DNA of 61,521 nt, from NCBI RefSeq assembly GCF_031020795.1, contig NZ_JAVHJP010000001.1, forward strand, positions 1,103,251 to 1,164,771, given 5' to 3'. Origin of the DNA: Hydrogenophaga pseudoflava. Lineage in GTDB: Bacteria > Pseudomonadota > Gammaproteobacteria > Burkholderiales > Burkholderiaceae_C. The first letter of the stretch is position 1. Every line of letters begins with the position of its first letter. Below, piece by piece: positions 8,963-20,613 of the stretch. Below the pieces are notes generated by a model. The model was not told the DNA's origin, did no database searches, and worked only from the letters and a program-made list of their open reading frames with translations. Both the position numbers and the translations under genes were made by a program.

Positions 8963-9930
8963 TGCACCTGCCCACCCTCGCCGACATCGAGGCCGCCGCC
9001 CAGGTGGTCTACCGCAGCTTCCCGCCCACACCCCAGTACCGCTGGGGCTTGCTGAGCGAACGGCTGGGCACCGACTGCTGGCTCAAGCACGAGAACCACA
9101 CGCCCGTCGGCGCGTTCAAGATCCGCGGCGGCCTGACCTATTTCGAGCAGCTCAGGCAGCGCGGCGAACTGCCGCGCGAGGTGATCAGCGCCACGCGCGG
9201 CAACCACGGCCAGAGCATCGGCTGGGCGGCGCGGGAACACGGCGTGCGCTGCACCATCGTCGTGCCGCGCGGCAACTCGGTGGAGAAGAACGCCGCCATG
9301 CGCGCGCTCGGCGTCGACCTGATCGAACATGGCGACGACTTTCAGGAGAGCCGCGAGCACGCGATGCGGCTGGCGGCCGAGCGTGGCGCCCACATGGTGC
9401 CCAGCTTCCACAAAGACCTGCTGCGCGGCGTGAGCACCTACTGGTGGGAATTCCTGCGCGCAATACCTCAGCTGGACGTGGTCTACGTGCCCATCGGCCA
9501 GGGTTCGGGCGCGTGTTCGGCCATCGCCGCAAAACAGGCCCTGGGTCACCGCGCACGCATCGTCGGCGTGGTCAGCGCCCACGCCACGACCTACGCCGAT
9601 TCGATCGCCGCGGGCCGGGTGGTGGAAGCGCCGGTCACCACCGCGCTGGCCGACGGCATGGCCTGCCGCGTCGCCGACGCCGAGGCGCTGGCCATCCTCG
9701 CGCCGGCGCTGGACCACATCGTGAAGGTCACCGACGAGGACGTGGCGCAGGCCATGCGCGCCCTCTTCGCGGACACCCACAACGTGGCCGAAGGCGCGGG
9801 CGCCGCCGCGTTCGCAGCCGCGATGCAGGAAAAAGAAACGCTGGGCGGCCTGGCCGTGGGCCTCAGCCTCAGCGGCGGCAACGTGGACAGCGCCACCTTT
9901 GCCAAGGTCCTGGCCGGCGCGAGTGTCTGA
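8962..9930 (+). CDS. Threonine dehydratase-like PLP enzyme (fold type II)
   Basis: 322 residues. The PLP lysine is K53 in HTPVGAFKIRGG, followed by SATRGNHGQSIGWAA and the glycine-rich phosphate cup, and the C terminus carries SLSGGNVD. There is no regulatory ACT domain, so this is a catabolic-type or specialised ammonia-lyase acting on threonine, serine or a related hydroxy amino acid. It ends the operon that starts with the LysE exporter. Only five bases separate it from the end of the convergent hybrid kinase gene. The combination with an aminotransferase, GST and PhzF-like protein does not match a pathway I know. Confidence 0.85.
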   Translation: MHLPTLADIEAAAQVVYRSFPPTPQYRWGLLSERLGTDCWLKHENHTPVGAFKIRGGLTYFEQLRQRGELPREVISATRGNHGQSIGWAAREHGVRCTIVVPRGNSVEKNAAMRALGVDLIEHGDDFQESREHAMRLAAERGAHMVPSFHKDLLRGVSTYWWEFLRAIPQLDVVYVPIGQGSGACSAIAAKQALGHRARIVGVVSAHATTYADSIAAGRVVEAPVTTALADGMACRVADAEALAILAPALDHIVKVTDEDVAQAMRALFADTHNVAEGAGAAAFAAAMQEKETLGGLAVGLSLSGGNVDSATFAKVLAGASV

Positions 9931-9935
9931 ATCGA

Positions 9936-12242
<2,307 letters not shown>

Positions 12243-12422
12243 GGGCCATTGTCGGGAAAGACATGCGCTTCATTGAAGCACGGCCGGGGCCGCGAAGGTC
12301 GTGTCAAAACGAGCAAAAAAGGCCGCTATTTCCGGATTGCACCGAATGGCGTGGCGCCTGCGCGACCTGCAGTCGCTGCCGGGACAAAGTCGGCGCGGGC
12401 CCAGCGAACAGAATCCCGCCCC

Positions 12423-13106
12423 ATGGGAATCCTCTACCTTGTCCGTCACGGCCAGGCCTCGTTCGGGGCCGCCGACTACGACCAGCTCAGCGAGCTGGGT
12501 CAGCGCCAGAGCGAGCGCCTGGGCCGGCACTGGGCCGAACGCGGGCTGCGCTTCGACGCCGCCCTCACCGGCACGCTGCGCCGCCACGCCCAGACCTGGG
12601 CCGGCATCGCGCGCGGTGCCGGGCTGGAGCTGTCGCCGCTGGAATGGCCGGGACTCAACGAATACGACAGCGGGGCGGTGATCCGCGCCATCCTGCCGCG
12701 CGGGCAGGAGGATGCGCTGGGCGATCCGCACAGCCCCGAGGGCTACAAGGCGCATTTCCGGCTGCTGCGCGACGGCCTGCGGCAATGGATGGCCGGCACC
12801 ATCAGCCCCGAGGGCATGCCCGCCTACACCGACTTCGTGCACGGCGTGACCAGCGCGCTGGAGCACGTGCGTGCGCACCACGCGGGCCAGAACGTGCTGC
12901 TGGTCTCCAGCGGCGGGCCGATTGCGACCGCGGTGGGCCATGTGCTGGGCCTGAGCCCGGACGCCACCATCGACCTGAACATGCGCATCCGCAACAGCGC
13001 GGTGACCGAGTTCCAGTTCAACCCCAAGCGCCACCACCTGCTGACCTACAACACGCTGCCGCACCTGGACAGCGCTGCACATCGGGATTGGGTGACCTAC
13101 GCCTGA
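12423..13106 (+). CDS. Histidine phosphatase family protein (phosphoglycerate mutase-like)
   Basis: 227 residues starting at the ATG of MGILYLVRHGQASFG, which carries the RHG catalytic motif right at the N terminus as in typical members. A second histidine lies in the LLVSSGGPIATAV region, where the usual SHG is replaced by SSGG, so the second catalytic histidine appears to be absent at its normal place. It may be a phosphatase with altered chemistry or a diverged family member. It is transcribed away from the hybrid kinase gene across a 180-base gap, and its 3' end faces the creatininase gene. Confidence 0.82.
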   Translation: MGILYLVRHGQASFGAADYDQLSELGQRQSERLGRHWAERGLRFDAALTGTLRRHAQTWAGIARGAGLELSPLEWPGLNEYDSGAVIRAILPRGQEDALGDPHSPEGYKAHFRLLRDGLRQWMAGTISPEGMPAYTDFVHGVTSALEHVRAHHAGQNVLLVSSGGPIATAVGHVLGLSPDATIDLNMRIRNSAVTEFQFNPKRHHLLTYNTLPHLDSAAHRDWVTYA

Positions 13107-13192
13107 TCAGCCGGGACTGCCGCCGGGCCGCCCCAAGGCAGGCCCAGCCCACTCGGGGGGCAGCGACCCGCACAGCGGCGGAGCGTGGGGGC

Positions 13193-14026
13193 TCAATTGA
13201 ACGCGGTCTGCTCGCGCAGGGTGTCGGGCGGCAGCCGGTCGATTTCCACCAGCGCCTGGGCCAGCGCCCGGCCGGCCGCGTCCAGCAGCACGCGGCCCTT
13301 TTCGGCCGTGGCCGCTGCGGCGTGGCCCACCGCGCCCTGCGGGTTGTAGTCCTGCATCATCCAGCCCAGCTTGGCGCTCTTGCCATTGCCCAGCGTGGCA
13401 AAACGTTCGGCGCGGTCCTGCGAACTCGAACGGAAGTACTCGGCCTTGTCCATGCGCACGCGCTCCGGCCGCAGCGCCAGCATCATCGAGGTCTCGATCT
13501 CGCCGGCGTGGATGCCGAAGCGGTGTTCGTCGGCGCTGAACAGCGCGTTCACGTCGTTCCCGGCCGCATCGCGCAGCGGCAGGTTGAACCAGCTGATGCT
13601 GTAGACCAGCATCCCGAGCCGCGCCCGCAGGTCGCGCGCCACCAGGTCCAGCGCGCCCACCTGGCCGCCGTGGCTGTTGAGCAGCACCAGCTTTTTCACG
13701 CCGCTGGCCGCCACGGCCTCGCCAATTTCGGTCCAGATCCGCACCAGGGTCTCGGCCTTCAGCGTGAGCGTGCCGGCGAAGCGCGTGTGTTCGGGCGAGA
13801 AGCCGATGGCCTGCGCCGGCAGGAACAGCGCCGGCAGGTCGGCCGGCAGGTGGGGCAGCGCCGCCGCCACCACGCCGCCCACGATGTCCGTGTCCACCGA
13901 CAGCGGCAGGTGCGGACCGTGCTGCTCGGTCGCGGCCACCGGCAGCACCGCGATGGCGCGATCTCGGTTCAGCGCGGCGAAGTCGGCGGTGGACAGGTCG
14001 GACCAGTGGCGGATCGGGGCGTTCAT
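13193..14026 (-). CDS. Creatininase family amidohydrolase
   Basis: 277 residues. Metal-binding residues of the creatininase family are visible as E34 and H36 in ATEQHGPHLPLSVDTD, D45 in the same stretch, the NSHGG motif at 117-121 and E176 in HAGEIETSMML. Family members hydrolyse cyclic or linear amides such as creatinine, or formamide intermediates in cofactor and flavin synthesis; mycofactocin and riboflavin pathway homologues show that substrate cannot be assigned from family alone. The start is the ATG at 14026; the frame upstream of it is a shadow of the cfa gene. It lies downstream of the cyclopropane fatty acid synthase gene on the same strand with a 25-base gap. Confidence 0.87.
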   Translation of the reverse strand: MNAPIRHWSDLSTADFAALNRDRAIAVLPVAATEQHGPHLPLSVDTDIVGGVVAAALPHLPADLPALFLPAQAIGFSPEHTRFAGTLTLKAETLVRIWTEIGEAVAASGVKKLVLLNSHGGQVGALDLVARDLRARLGMLVYSISWFNLPLRDAAGNDVNALFSADEHRFGIHAGEIETSMMLALRPERVRMDKAEYFRSSSQDRAERFATLGNGKSAKLGWMMQDYNPQGAVGHAAAATAEKGRVLLDAAGRALAQALVEIDRLPPDTLREQTAFN

Positions 14027-14051
14027 GTGCCGGAGTGTAGGCCCGGCCGTT

Positions 14052-15266
14052 TCACGGGTACATCCAGCGCCGCGACCAGGGCAGGCCCTGTGCCGACTGG
14101 CCCGCCGGCCGGCACAGCACCTGGTAGAGCGCCACCTCGTCGTGCTCGAAGGCCCAGGCGCAACCGGCCAGGTAGATGCGCCAGATGCGCCAGCGCGTCT
14201 CGTCCACCAGCGGCCGGATCTGCGCTGCGCGGGCCTCGAAGGCCTCGCTCCACAGCTGGGTGGTGCGCTGGTAATGGCGGCGCAGGTTCTCCACGTCCAG
14301 CGCCTCCAGCCCGCCCTCCTGCAGCGTGCGCAGCACGGTGCCGATGTGCGGCAGCTCACCGCGCGGAAACACGTAGCGGTGGATGAACTGGCCGCCGCCG
14401 TGGCGCGTCTCGCCGTCGCGCGCGTCGGTGCTGGTGATGCCGTGGTTCATGGCCCAGCCGTCGGGCTGCAGCAGTTCGCGGATGCGGGCGAAGTACGCCG
14501 CCAGGTGGTCCAGCCCCACGTGCTCGAACATGCCCACGCTGGTGATGCGGTCGAACGGACCGTCGGCCACGTCGCGGTAGTCCTGCAGCCGGATCTCGAC
14601 CCGGTCCTGCAGCCCGGCGGCGCGCACCCGCTCGGAGGCCAGGTCGAACTGGTTCTGCGACAGCGTCACGCCGACGCAGCGCGCGCCGAACTGCTGCGCC
14701 GCGCGCAGCACCAGGGCGCCCCAGCCGCAGCCGATGTCCAGCAGGCGCTGGCCCGGCGCCAGCCGGATCTTGCGCAGGATGTGGTCGATCTTCTGCTGCT
14801 GCGCCTGGTCCAGCGTCTCGTCGCCCTGTTCGAAATAGGCACACGAATAGACCATGCCCTCGCCCAGCCAGGGGCGGTAGAAGTCGTTGGACACGTCGTA
14901 GTGGTACTGGATCGCCTCGCTGTCGCTCTCGCGCGTGTGGCCGAAGCGGCGGCGGATGCGACCGAGCAGCCCGCTGCTGGGCTGGGCGCTGGCGGCGAGC
15001 CCGTGGGCCACGCCGATGATGTCCGGCAGCCGCCCGTCCACATCGACGAGCCCCTCGACGTAGGCCTGGCCCAGTGTGTCGAGCCCGGGTTCGATCAGCA
15101 GCGGCCAGGCCGCCGCCCCGTGCACCCGGATCTCGACCGTCGGCGCCTCGCCCAGCGCGAGCGTCGACGCCCCGTCCGCCCCCCAGCGCAGGCGCACCGG
15201 CACGTTGGCCTCGCGCCGCACCCGCTCGGCCCAGCCCTGCAGTGCCCGCTCCAGCATCGATCCCAT
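14052..15266 (-). CDS. cfa: Cyclopropane-fatty-acyl-phospholipid synthase
   Basis: 404 residues from the ATG at 15266, chosen because GGGAG lies eight bases upstream; an ATG at 15362 would add 32 residues without family similarity. The protein has YHYDVSNDFY (121-130), the SCAYFEQGDETLDQAQ block and the SAM-binding LLDIGCGWGALV (176-187), all hallmarks of Cfa. It transfers a methylene group from S-adenosylmethionine to cis double bonds of membrane phospholipid acyl chains, a change made in stationary phase and under acid stress. It is divergent from the DsbD-family gene. Confidence 0.93.
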   Translation of the reverse strand: MGSMLERALQGWAERVRREANVPVRLRWGADGASTLALGEAPTVEIRVHGAAAWPLLIEPGLDTLGQAYVEGLVDVDGRLPDIIGVAHGLAASAQPSSGLLGRIRRRFGHTRESDSEAIQYHYDVSNDFYRPWLGEGMVYSCAYFEQGDETLDQAQQQKIDHILRKIRLAPGQRLLDIGCGWGALVLRAAQQFGARCVGVTLSQNQFDLASERVRAAGLQDRVEIRLQDYRDVADGPFDRITSVGMFEHVGLDHLAAYFARIRELLQPDGWAMNHGITSTDARDGETRHGGGQFIHRYVFPRGELPHIGTVLRTLQEGGLEALDVENLRRHYQRTTQLWSEAFEARAAQIRPLVDETRWRIWRIYLAGCAWAFEHDEVALYQVLCRPAGQSAQGLPWSRRWMYP

Positions 15267-15401
15267 GGCGTCTCCCTTCACGAAGCCCTGGGCGGGTTGT
15301 ACCCAATCGGCGCCGCGCTGGGAACCCACGGCGGACAATCGCCTCCATGAAACCAGGGGCACCGGCCCCGGACCGCGATTCGATAGTGGTCACTTATATT
15401 C

Positions 15402-17642
15402 ATGCACCGCCCCAGTTTTTCGCCGCCCGTTGCCATGCCGCTTCCGCCCGCCCGCCCCGCCGTCCTTCGTCCGCTGATCGCCGCGGGGGCTCTGGCGCTG
15501 CTGCTGCCCTTGGCCGCCTCTGCCCAGGGCCTGCTCGGCGGCGACGCCACCGTGGTGAAGACCGACCAGGTGCGCGCCGAGCTGATGGCCCACGCACCCG
15601 AAGGCGCCACGCCCGGCGCGAAGGTCTGGGTCGGCCTGCAACTCACCCATGCGCCCGAGTGGCACACCTACTGGAAGAATTCGGGAGACTCCGGCCTGCC
15701 GACCGATCTGCGGTGGAACCTGCCGCCCGGCGTCACTGCGGGCGAAATCGCCTGGCCGACGCCTCGCAAGTTCCCCATCGGGCCGCTGGCCAACTACGGC
15801 TACAACGGCACGGTGCTGCTGCCGGTGCCGCTGACCGTCTCACCCGAATTCCAGGGCCAGCAGCTGGAGGTGAAGCTGCAGGCGTCCTGGCTGGTCTGCC
15901 GCAAGGAGTGCATCCCGGAAGAAGGCCAGTTCTCGCTGCGCATCCCGGCCATGGGCTCGACCGGCCTGAACGGCGCCGCCTTCGACGCCGCCTTCCAGGC
16001 CGCACCCAAGGACCAGCCGCCTGCCGCCAGCGCGCTGACGCCCGAGGCCGGGTTCCTGAACGTCTCGCTCGACGCCCTGCCGGCCGCCTGGAAGGGCCGG
16101 AAGCTGGAGTTCTACCCCGAGCCTGCCGGCCTGATCGACCCCGGCGCGCCCTGGACCCAGGCCTGGGACGGCGCGCGCTGGACCGCGAAACTGCCGCTCT
16201 CCGCCCAGCGCGGCGACAGCCCGGCCGAAATGGCGCTGGTGGTGGCGCAGGCCGATGCACCCGGCGAAGGCCCGGGCCTGCCCGGCGTGCGCATGACGGT
16301 GCCGGTGCAGGGCGCCTGGCCACCGGTGGCGGCCCTGCCGGCGGCCGGCGTCTCGCCCGCGCTGCAGGCCGCGCTGGATGCCAACGCCGCGCGCGCCGCC
16401 GCCGCCCCGGCGGCCGGCGCTTCCTCGCTGGCGCTGGGCGCCGCGCTGCTGGGCGCGCTGATCGGCGGCCTGATCCTCAACCTCATGCCCTGCGTGTTCC
16501 CGGTGCTGGCGATCAAGGTGCTGGCGTTTGCGAAACATGCCGACGACCGCGCCGCGCACCGCCGTTCGGGCCTGGCCTACACCGCCGGTGTCGTGCTGTC
16601 CTTCCTGGCGCTGGGCGGCCTGCTGCTGGCGCTGCGCGCCGCCGGCGAGCAGCTGGGCTGGGGCTTCCAGCTGCAGAGCCCGGCCGTGGTCGCGGGGCTG
16701 GCGGTGCTGTTCACGCTGATCGGCCTGAACCTGGCCGGCCTGTTCGAGTTCGGCCATGTGCTGCCGTCCGGTCTGGCCAGCCTGCAGGCCAGGAACCCGA
16801 CCGCCGACGCCTTCCTGACCGGCGTGCTTGCGGTCGCTGTCGCCTCGCCCTGCACCGCGCCGTTCATGGGCGCCTCGCTCGGCCTGGCCGCCACGCTGCC
16901 CGCCGCCCAGGCGCTGGCGGTGTTCGGCGTGCTCGGCCTGGGCATGGCCCTGCCCTACCTGGCCGCCAGCTGGTGGCCCGCCATCGCGCGTGCGCTGCCG
17001 CGGCCCGGTGCCTGGATGGCACGCTTCCGCCAGTTCATGGCCTTCCCGATGTTTGCCACCGTGGTCTGGCTGCTCTGGGTGCTGGGGCAGCAGAGCGGCA
17101 TCGACGGCGCCGCCGCTCTGCTGCTGCTGCTGCTGGCGATGGCGCTGCTGGCCTGGTCGCTTGGCCTCTCAGGCAAGGGGCGTCTGGTGCTGGGCGGACT
17201 GTCGGCGGCGGCCCTGGTCTGGCTGGGTGTGGCGGTCGGGCCGAACGTGACACGGCTGCAGGACAGCGGCACGGCCATGGCATCGGAAACGGCCGTGCAG
17301 GGCGTGAGCTGGCAACCCTGGAGCCCCGACAAACTGGCGGCACTGCAGGCCGAAGGCCGCCCGGTCTTTGTCGACTTCACCGCCGCCTGGTGCGTCACCT
17401 GCCAGTTCAACAAGCGCAACGCCCTGGCCGACGAAGGCCTGCTGCAGGAGATGGCGGCAAAACGAGTCGCCTTGCTGCGCGCCGACTGGACACGCCGCGA
17501 CCCGGCCGTGACCGCGGCGCTGGCGCAGCTCGGCCGCAACGGCGTGCCGGTGTACGCGATCTACAAGAACGGCCAGCCGCCGGTGGTGCTGACCGAGATA
17601 TTGAGCGTGGCCGAGGTCCGCTCGACCCTGCAAGGCCTGTAG
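15402..17642 (+). CDS. DsbD/ScsB-family thiol:disulfide reductase
   Basis: 746 residues from the first ATG; a start at 15435 is also plausible. A signal-like hydrophobic segment (about 20-42) precedes a periplasmic N-terminal domain with a cysteine pair C166/C170 in CRKECIPEE. The membrane domain (about 343-630) contains C364 in LMPCVFP and C484 in ASPCTAPF, the pair that carries electrons across the membrane. The C-terminal thioredoxin domain has the CVTC active site at 664-667. The chain passes reducing equivalents from cytoplasmic thioredoxin to periplasmic thiols. The N-terminal domain and the PCVFP motif are closer to ScsB-type reductases than to classic E. coli DsbD; the partner substrate is not visible nearby. 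Confidence 0.88.
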   Translation: MHRPSFSPPVAMPLPPARPAVLRPLIAAGALALLLPLAASAQGLLGGDATVVKTDQVRAELMAHAPEGATPGAKVWVGLQLTHAPEWHTYWKNSGDSGLPTDLRWNLPPGVTAGEIAWPTPRKFPIGPLANYGYNGTVLLPVPLTVSPEFQGQQLEVKLQASWLVCRKECIPEEGQFSLRIPAMGSTGLNGAAFDAAFQAAPKDQPPAASALTPEAGFLNVSLDALPAAWKGRKLEFYPEPAGLIDPGAPWTQAWDGARWTAKLPLSAQRGDSPAEMALVVAQADAPGEGPGLPGVRMTVPVQGAWPPVAALPAAGVSPALQAALDANAARAAAAPAAGASSLALGAALLGALIGGLILNLMPCVFPVLAIKVLAFAKHADDRAAHRRSGLAYTAGVVLSFLALGGLLLALRAAGEQLGWGFQLQSPAVVAGLAVLFTLIGLNLAGLFEFGHVLPSGLASLQARNPTADAFLTGVLAVAVASPCTAPFMGASLGLAATLPAAQALAVFGVLGLGMALPYLAASWWPAIARALPRPGAWMARFRQFMAFPMFATVVWLLWVLGQQSGIDGAAALLLLLLAMALLAWSLGLSGKGRLVLGGLSAAALVWLGVAVGPNVTRLQDSGTAMASETAVQGVSWQPWSPDKLAALQAEGRPVFVDFTAAWCVTCQFNKRNALADEGLLQEMAAKRVALLRADWTRRDPAVTAALAQLGRNGVPVYAIYKNGQPPVVLTEILSVAEVRSTLQGL

Positions 17643-17653
17643 CGGGCCGCAGG

Positions 17654-17929
17654 CTACTTTCTTCCGCGAGCGCCGCGCTCGTACTTGCGCCAGTAGGCGA
17701 ACTCGTCCTCGTGGACCTCCAGGTCCAGTTCGGACACCCGCTGCTGCAGCCGCTCCTGCACGTCGGCCACCGCCTGGTTGTAGACCGCCGGGCCGATCTC
17801 TTCGAGGAAAAAGCCCAGCAGGCCGCCCGCGGCGATGTTGCCAATCGGTTCGTCCATGTGTTCGCGGAAATAGCGCTCGATGGACTGGATCGCCTGGGCG
17901 CGCTGGTCCTTGGTCAGTTCGATGGGCAT
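17654..17929 (-). CDS. DUF2164 family protein
   Basis: 91 residues from the ATG at 17929 (MPIELTKDQ). The sequence has the IQRSIERYFREHMDEPIG-like helix and the GGLLGFFLEEIGPAVYNQAV stretch that define DUF2164, a small cytoplasmic family without known function. Charged C-terminal third with EDEFAYWRKYE. It follows the CYTH gene after 13 bases on the same strand and the two are likely co-transcribed. Its 3' end faces the DsbD-family gene. No function is assigned. Confidence 0.8.
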   Translation of the reverse strand: MPIELTKDQRAQAIQSIERYFREHMDEPIGNIAAGGLLGFFLEEIGPAVYNQAVADVQERLQQRVSELDLEVHEDEFAYWRKYERGARGRK

Positions 17930-17942
17930 GGCTGGGTCTCGT

Positions 17943-18434
17943 TCAGTCGCGGGCACCGGCCGCATCGCGCGCATCGCGCCATTGGCTGAACGGGCGGGTG
18001 GCCAGATTGGAATTGAAGTAGCGGTGATCGTGCGTCACCTCCTCGCCCACCCACGGGGGCAGATCGACGGCCTGGTCCTCGCTCGCCAGCTCCACCTCGG
18101 CCACCACCAGCCCCGCGTTGTCGCCCAGGAACTCGTCCACTTCCCACAGCAGGCCGCCAAAGGCCACCCGGTGGCGGACCTTGTCGATCAGCGGCCCGTC
18201 GCACAGGCCCAGCAGGGCCTCGGCGTCGGCCAGCGGGACCGGGTACTCGAACTCGGCGCGGGTGGCGCCGCTCGTCGCACCCTTGATGGTCAGGAACGCC
18301 CGCGGCCCGGCGATGCGCACCCGCACCGTGCGCGCCTTGTCGCGGTTGAGATAACCCTGAACGATGCGCTGCCCTTCTGGGCTGCGCCAGGCGGTGCCGG
18401 TGACGAGGAATTTGCGTTCGATTTCAACAGGCAT
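17943..18434 (-). CDS. CYTH domain protein (triphosphatase-like)
   Basis: 163 residues. The N-terminal EIERK (residues 4-8) is the ExExK signature of the CYTH superfamily, and alternating acidic and basic strands follow (RVRIAG, FLTIKG, AEFEYPVP, LWEVDEF, LVVAEVEL) that form the triphosphate-binding tunnel. Bacterial stand-alone CYTH proteins of this size are usually inorganic triphosphatases or class IV adenylate cyclase relatives. The length and the absence of a CHAD domain fit a small triphosphatase. It is flanked by the DUF2164 and DUF4287 genes on the same strand. Confidence 0.87.
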   Translation of the reverse strand: MPVEIERKFLVTGTAWRSPEGQRIVQGYLNRDKARTVRVRIAGPRAFLTIKGATSGATRAEFEYPVPLADAEALLGLCDGPLIDKVRHRVAFGGLLWEVDEFLGDNAGLVVAEVELASEDQAVDLPPWVGEEVTHDHRYFNSNLATRPFSQWRDARDAAGARD

Positions 18435-18449
18435 GGCGGTTGTCGGGCG

Positions 18450-18662
18450 CTACTTTTTCTGGGCCAGGTGCCAGGCCACCAGCGCGTTGGCGTGCCCGTG
18501 ACCCATGGCGTGGTCGGTCTTGAGCAGTGCGACCAGCTCCATGTGCCTGCGATCGCCCGCCTGCGCGAGGATGTTCAACCAGTGTTCGATCGGCTGGCCG
18601 TACTTCTTCTCGATGGAAGGAAAGTACGAGGCCGGACCTTTGACGCTTGTTTCGGTGGCCAT
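18450..18662 (-). CDS. DUF4287 family small protein
   Basis: 70 residues from the ATG at 18662, which has AGGAG eight bases upstream. The sequence SYFPSIEKKYGQPIEHWLNI followed by MGHGHANALVAWHLAQKK matches the DUF4287 pattern, a small helical domain of unknown function often found alone or fused to DUF5655. It is 15 bases upstream of the CYTH gene. No catalytic residues are known for the family. Confidence 0.82.
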   Translation of the reverse strand: MATETSVKGPASYFPSIEKKYGQPIEHWLNILAQAGDRRHMELVALLKTDHAMGHGHANALVAWHLAQKK

Positions 18663-18845
18663 CGGTGTCTCCTGTGAGTGGGCGTCCCTGCACAAAAAAA
18701 AGATGAAGAAACCTCGCTTCTGAACACGGCTTTGCCCTTTTCGTGGGCGCGGATGTACCGAAGATTCGGGTGTGCCTTCGCAGATGGCCGAGCGGATCCG
18801 AGCCATTCGGGTTCCACACTGGCCACACGGCGGGCCCGGCAGCAG

Positions 18846-19262
18846 CTATCCCTTGCCGCAGCGGGCCAGCACGTGCCGACCGAAGCTGTCCAGGATTGCC
18901 TGCCATCCTTCGCGCTGCTGCTCTTCGGAGTGCGTTTCTTCAGCGTCAAATGTCACCTCCACGGTGACTCCGGCCGGGCCATCCGAGAACTCGACTCGGC
19001 CGACCCGGCCACCGAACTCGTATTCGATGAGCTTGTGCTCCTCGACCCTGGTGTACCGACCTTCAAAGTCGAAACCGAACGAGCCGTCCTTGGCTTCCAT
19101 GCGCGACGAGAACGTGCCTCCAACGCGAAGGTCCACCATCGACGCGGTGGTGTGCCAGTCCGGCGATGCGGAGTTCCACATCTTGATGTCTTCTGGCGAG
19201 TTGTACAGGCGCCAGACCTCTGAGATAGGGGCTGCGATGGTAGTGGACACAGTGATTTTCAT
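18846..19262 (-). CDS. SRPBCC/AHSA1-like START-fold protein
   Basis: 138 residues from the ATG at 19262 (MKITVSTTIAAPISEVWRLY). The opening strand and helix, the VGGTFSSRMEAKDGSFGFDFEGRY-type strands and the C-terminal helix (QQREGWQAILDSFGRHVLA) fit the AHSA1/SRPBCC helix-grip fold, which binds hydrophobic ligands or acts as a chaperone cofactor. No catalytic site can be named. Spacing of 183 bases to the DUF4287 gene suggests separate expression; that gap contains only a short A-run and no recognised feature. The 253 bases on the other side, before hemE, hold no feature I can support. Confidence 0.83.
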   Translation of the reverse strand: MKITVSTTIAAPISEVWRLYNSPEDIKMWNSASPDWHTTASMVDLRVGGTFSSRMEAKDGSFGFDFEGRYTRVEEHKLIEYEFGGRVGRVEFSDGPAGVTVEVTFDAEETHSEEQQREGWQAILDSFGRHVLARCGKG

Positions 19263-19515
19263 GGACGCCCCGAGATGGGAAGGAATTCGCTCTGTACGTT
19301 TCGTACCAAGCGGCAACACGCCGGATACCCGCCACCGCTGCCGTGAAACGATGTCTCATGCTGCATTACAGCCTACAGACCGAGAAGGTCCACGTCTACC
19401 GGACCAGGGCATCTGTTTTGTGGGCCACCCGCAAGGGCGGGGCATGGGGTCGCGGCGGCGAAGTCCACGCGGGATAATCCCGGCTTCCTCCTGAAGCCCC
19501 GCACCGGACACCCCC

Positions 19516-20613
19516 ATGAGCTTTGCCCCCCTGCAGAACGACACCTTCCTGCGCGCCTGTCTGCGCCAGTCCACCGACCACACGCCGGTGTGGCTGATGC
19601 GCCAGGCCGGGCGCTACCTGCCCGAATACTGCGCCACGCGCGCCAAGGCTGGTTCGTTCATGGGGCTGGCCACGAATGTGGACTACGCCACCGAGGTGAC
19701 GCTGCAGCCGCTGGAGCGTTATGCGCTGGATGCAGCCATCCTCTTCTCCGACATCCTCACCGTGCCGGACGCGATGGGTCTGGGCCTCTCGTTTGCGCAG
19801 GGCGAAGGCCCGAAGTTCGCGCGCAACATCCGCACCGAGGCCGATGTGGCCACGCTGGCCGTGCCCGACATGAACCAGCTGCGCTATGTGTTCGACGCGG
19901 TGACCAGCATCCGCAAGGCGCTCAACGGCCGGGTGCCGCTGATTGGCTTTTCGGGCAGCCCCTGGACGCTGGCCTGCTACATGGTCGAAGGCGGCGGCAG
20001 TGACGACTACCGCGCGGTCAAGAGCCTGATGTACAGCCGCCCGGACCTGATGCACCGCATCCTGGCCATCAACGCCGATTCGGTGGCGGCCTACCTGAAC
20101 GCTCAGATCGATGCCGGCGCGCAGGCGGTGATGGTGTTCGACAGCTGGGGCGGCGTGCTGGCCGACGGCAAGTTCCAGGAGTTTTCGCTGGCCTACACGA
20201 AGCGCGTGCTGGCGCAGCTCAAGCGCACGGACGCCACCGGCGCCGTCGTTCCGCGCATCGTCTTCACCAAGGGCGGCGGTCTGTGGCTGGCCGACATGAA
20301 GGGCCTGGACTGCGAGGCCCTGGGCCTGGACTGGACGGTGAACCTGGGCGCGGCGCGCGCGCTGGTGGGCGACAGCAAGGCCCTGCAGGGCAACATCGAC
20401 CCGAACGTGCTGTTCGCGCCGCCCGAGGCGATCGAGCGCGAAGTGGCGGCCGTGCTGGAGAGTTTCGGCACGCCGCACCAAGGCGCGGGCACGGGTCCGA
20501 CGCACATCTTCAACCTGGGCCACGGCATCAGCCAGTTCACGCCGCCCGAGCACGTGAAGGTGCTGGTGGACGCGGTGCATGCGCACTCGAAGCGCCTGCG
20601 CGTGCAGTCTTAA
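19516..20613 (+). CDS. hemE: Uroporphyrinogen decarboxylase
   Basis: 365 residues, the usual length. The N-terminal [16 protein letters not shown] motif contains the conserved arginines that bind the substrate carboxylates, and [19 protein letters not shown] is the second family signature. The C-terminal [22 protein letters not shown] block is also typical. HemE removes four carboxyl groups from uroporphyrinogen III to give coproporphyrinogen III in haem synthesis. Haem supply is relevant to the diheme amine dehydrogenase and the catalase-peroxidase encoded nearby, though no co-regulation is visible. A GC hairpin without a T tract follows the stop. Confidence 0.97.
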   Translation: MSFAPLQNDTFLRACLRQSTDHTPVWLMRQAGRYLPEYCATRAKAGSFMGLATNVDYATEVTLQPLERYALDAAILFSDILTVPDAMGLGLSFAQGEGPKFARNIRTEADVATLAVPDMNQLRYVFDAVTSIRKALNGRVPLIGFSGSPWTLACYMVEGGGSDDYRAVKSLMYSRPDLMHRILAINADSVAAYLNAQIDAGAQAVMVFDSWGGVLADGKFQEFSLAYTKRVLAQLKRTDATGAVVPRIVFTKGGGLWLADMKGLDCEALGLDWTVNLGAARALVGDSKALQGNIDPNVLFAPPEAIEREVAAVLESFGTPHQGAGTGPTHIFNLGHGISQFTPPEHVKVLVDAVHAHSKRLRVQS

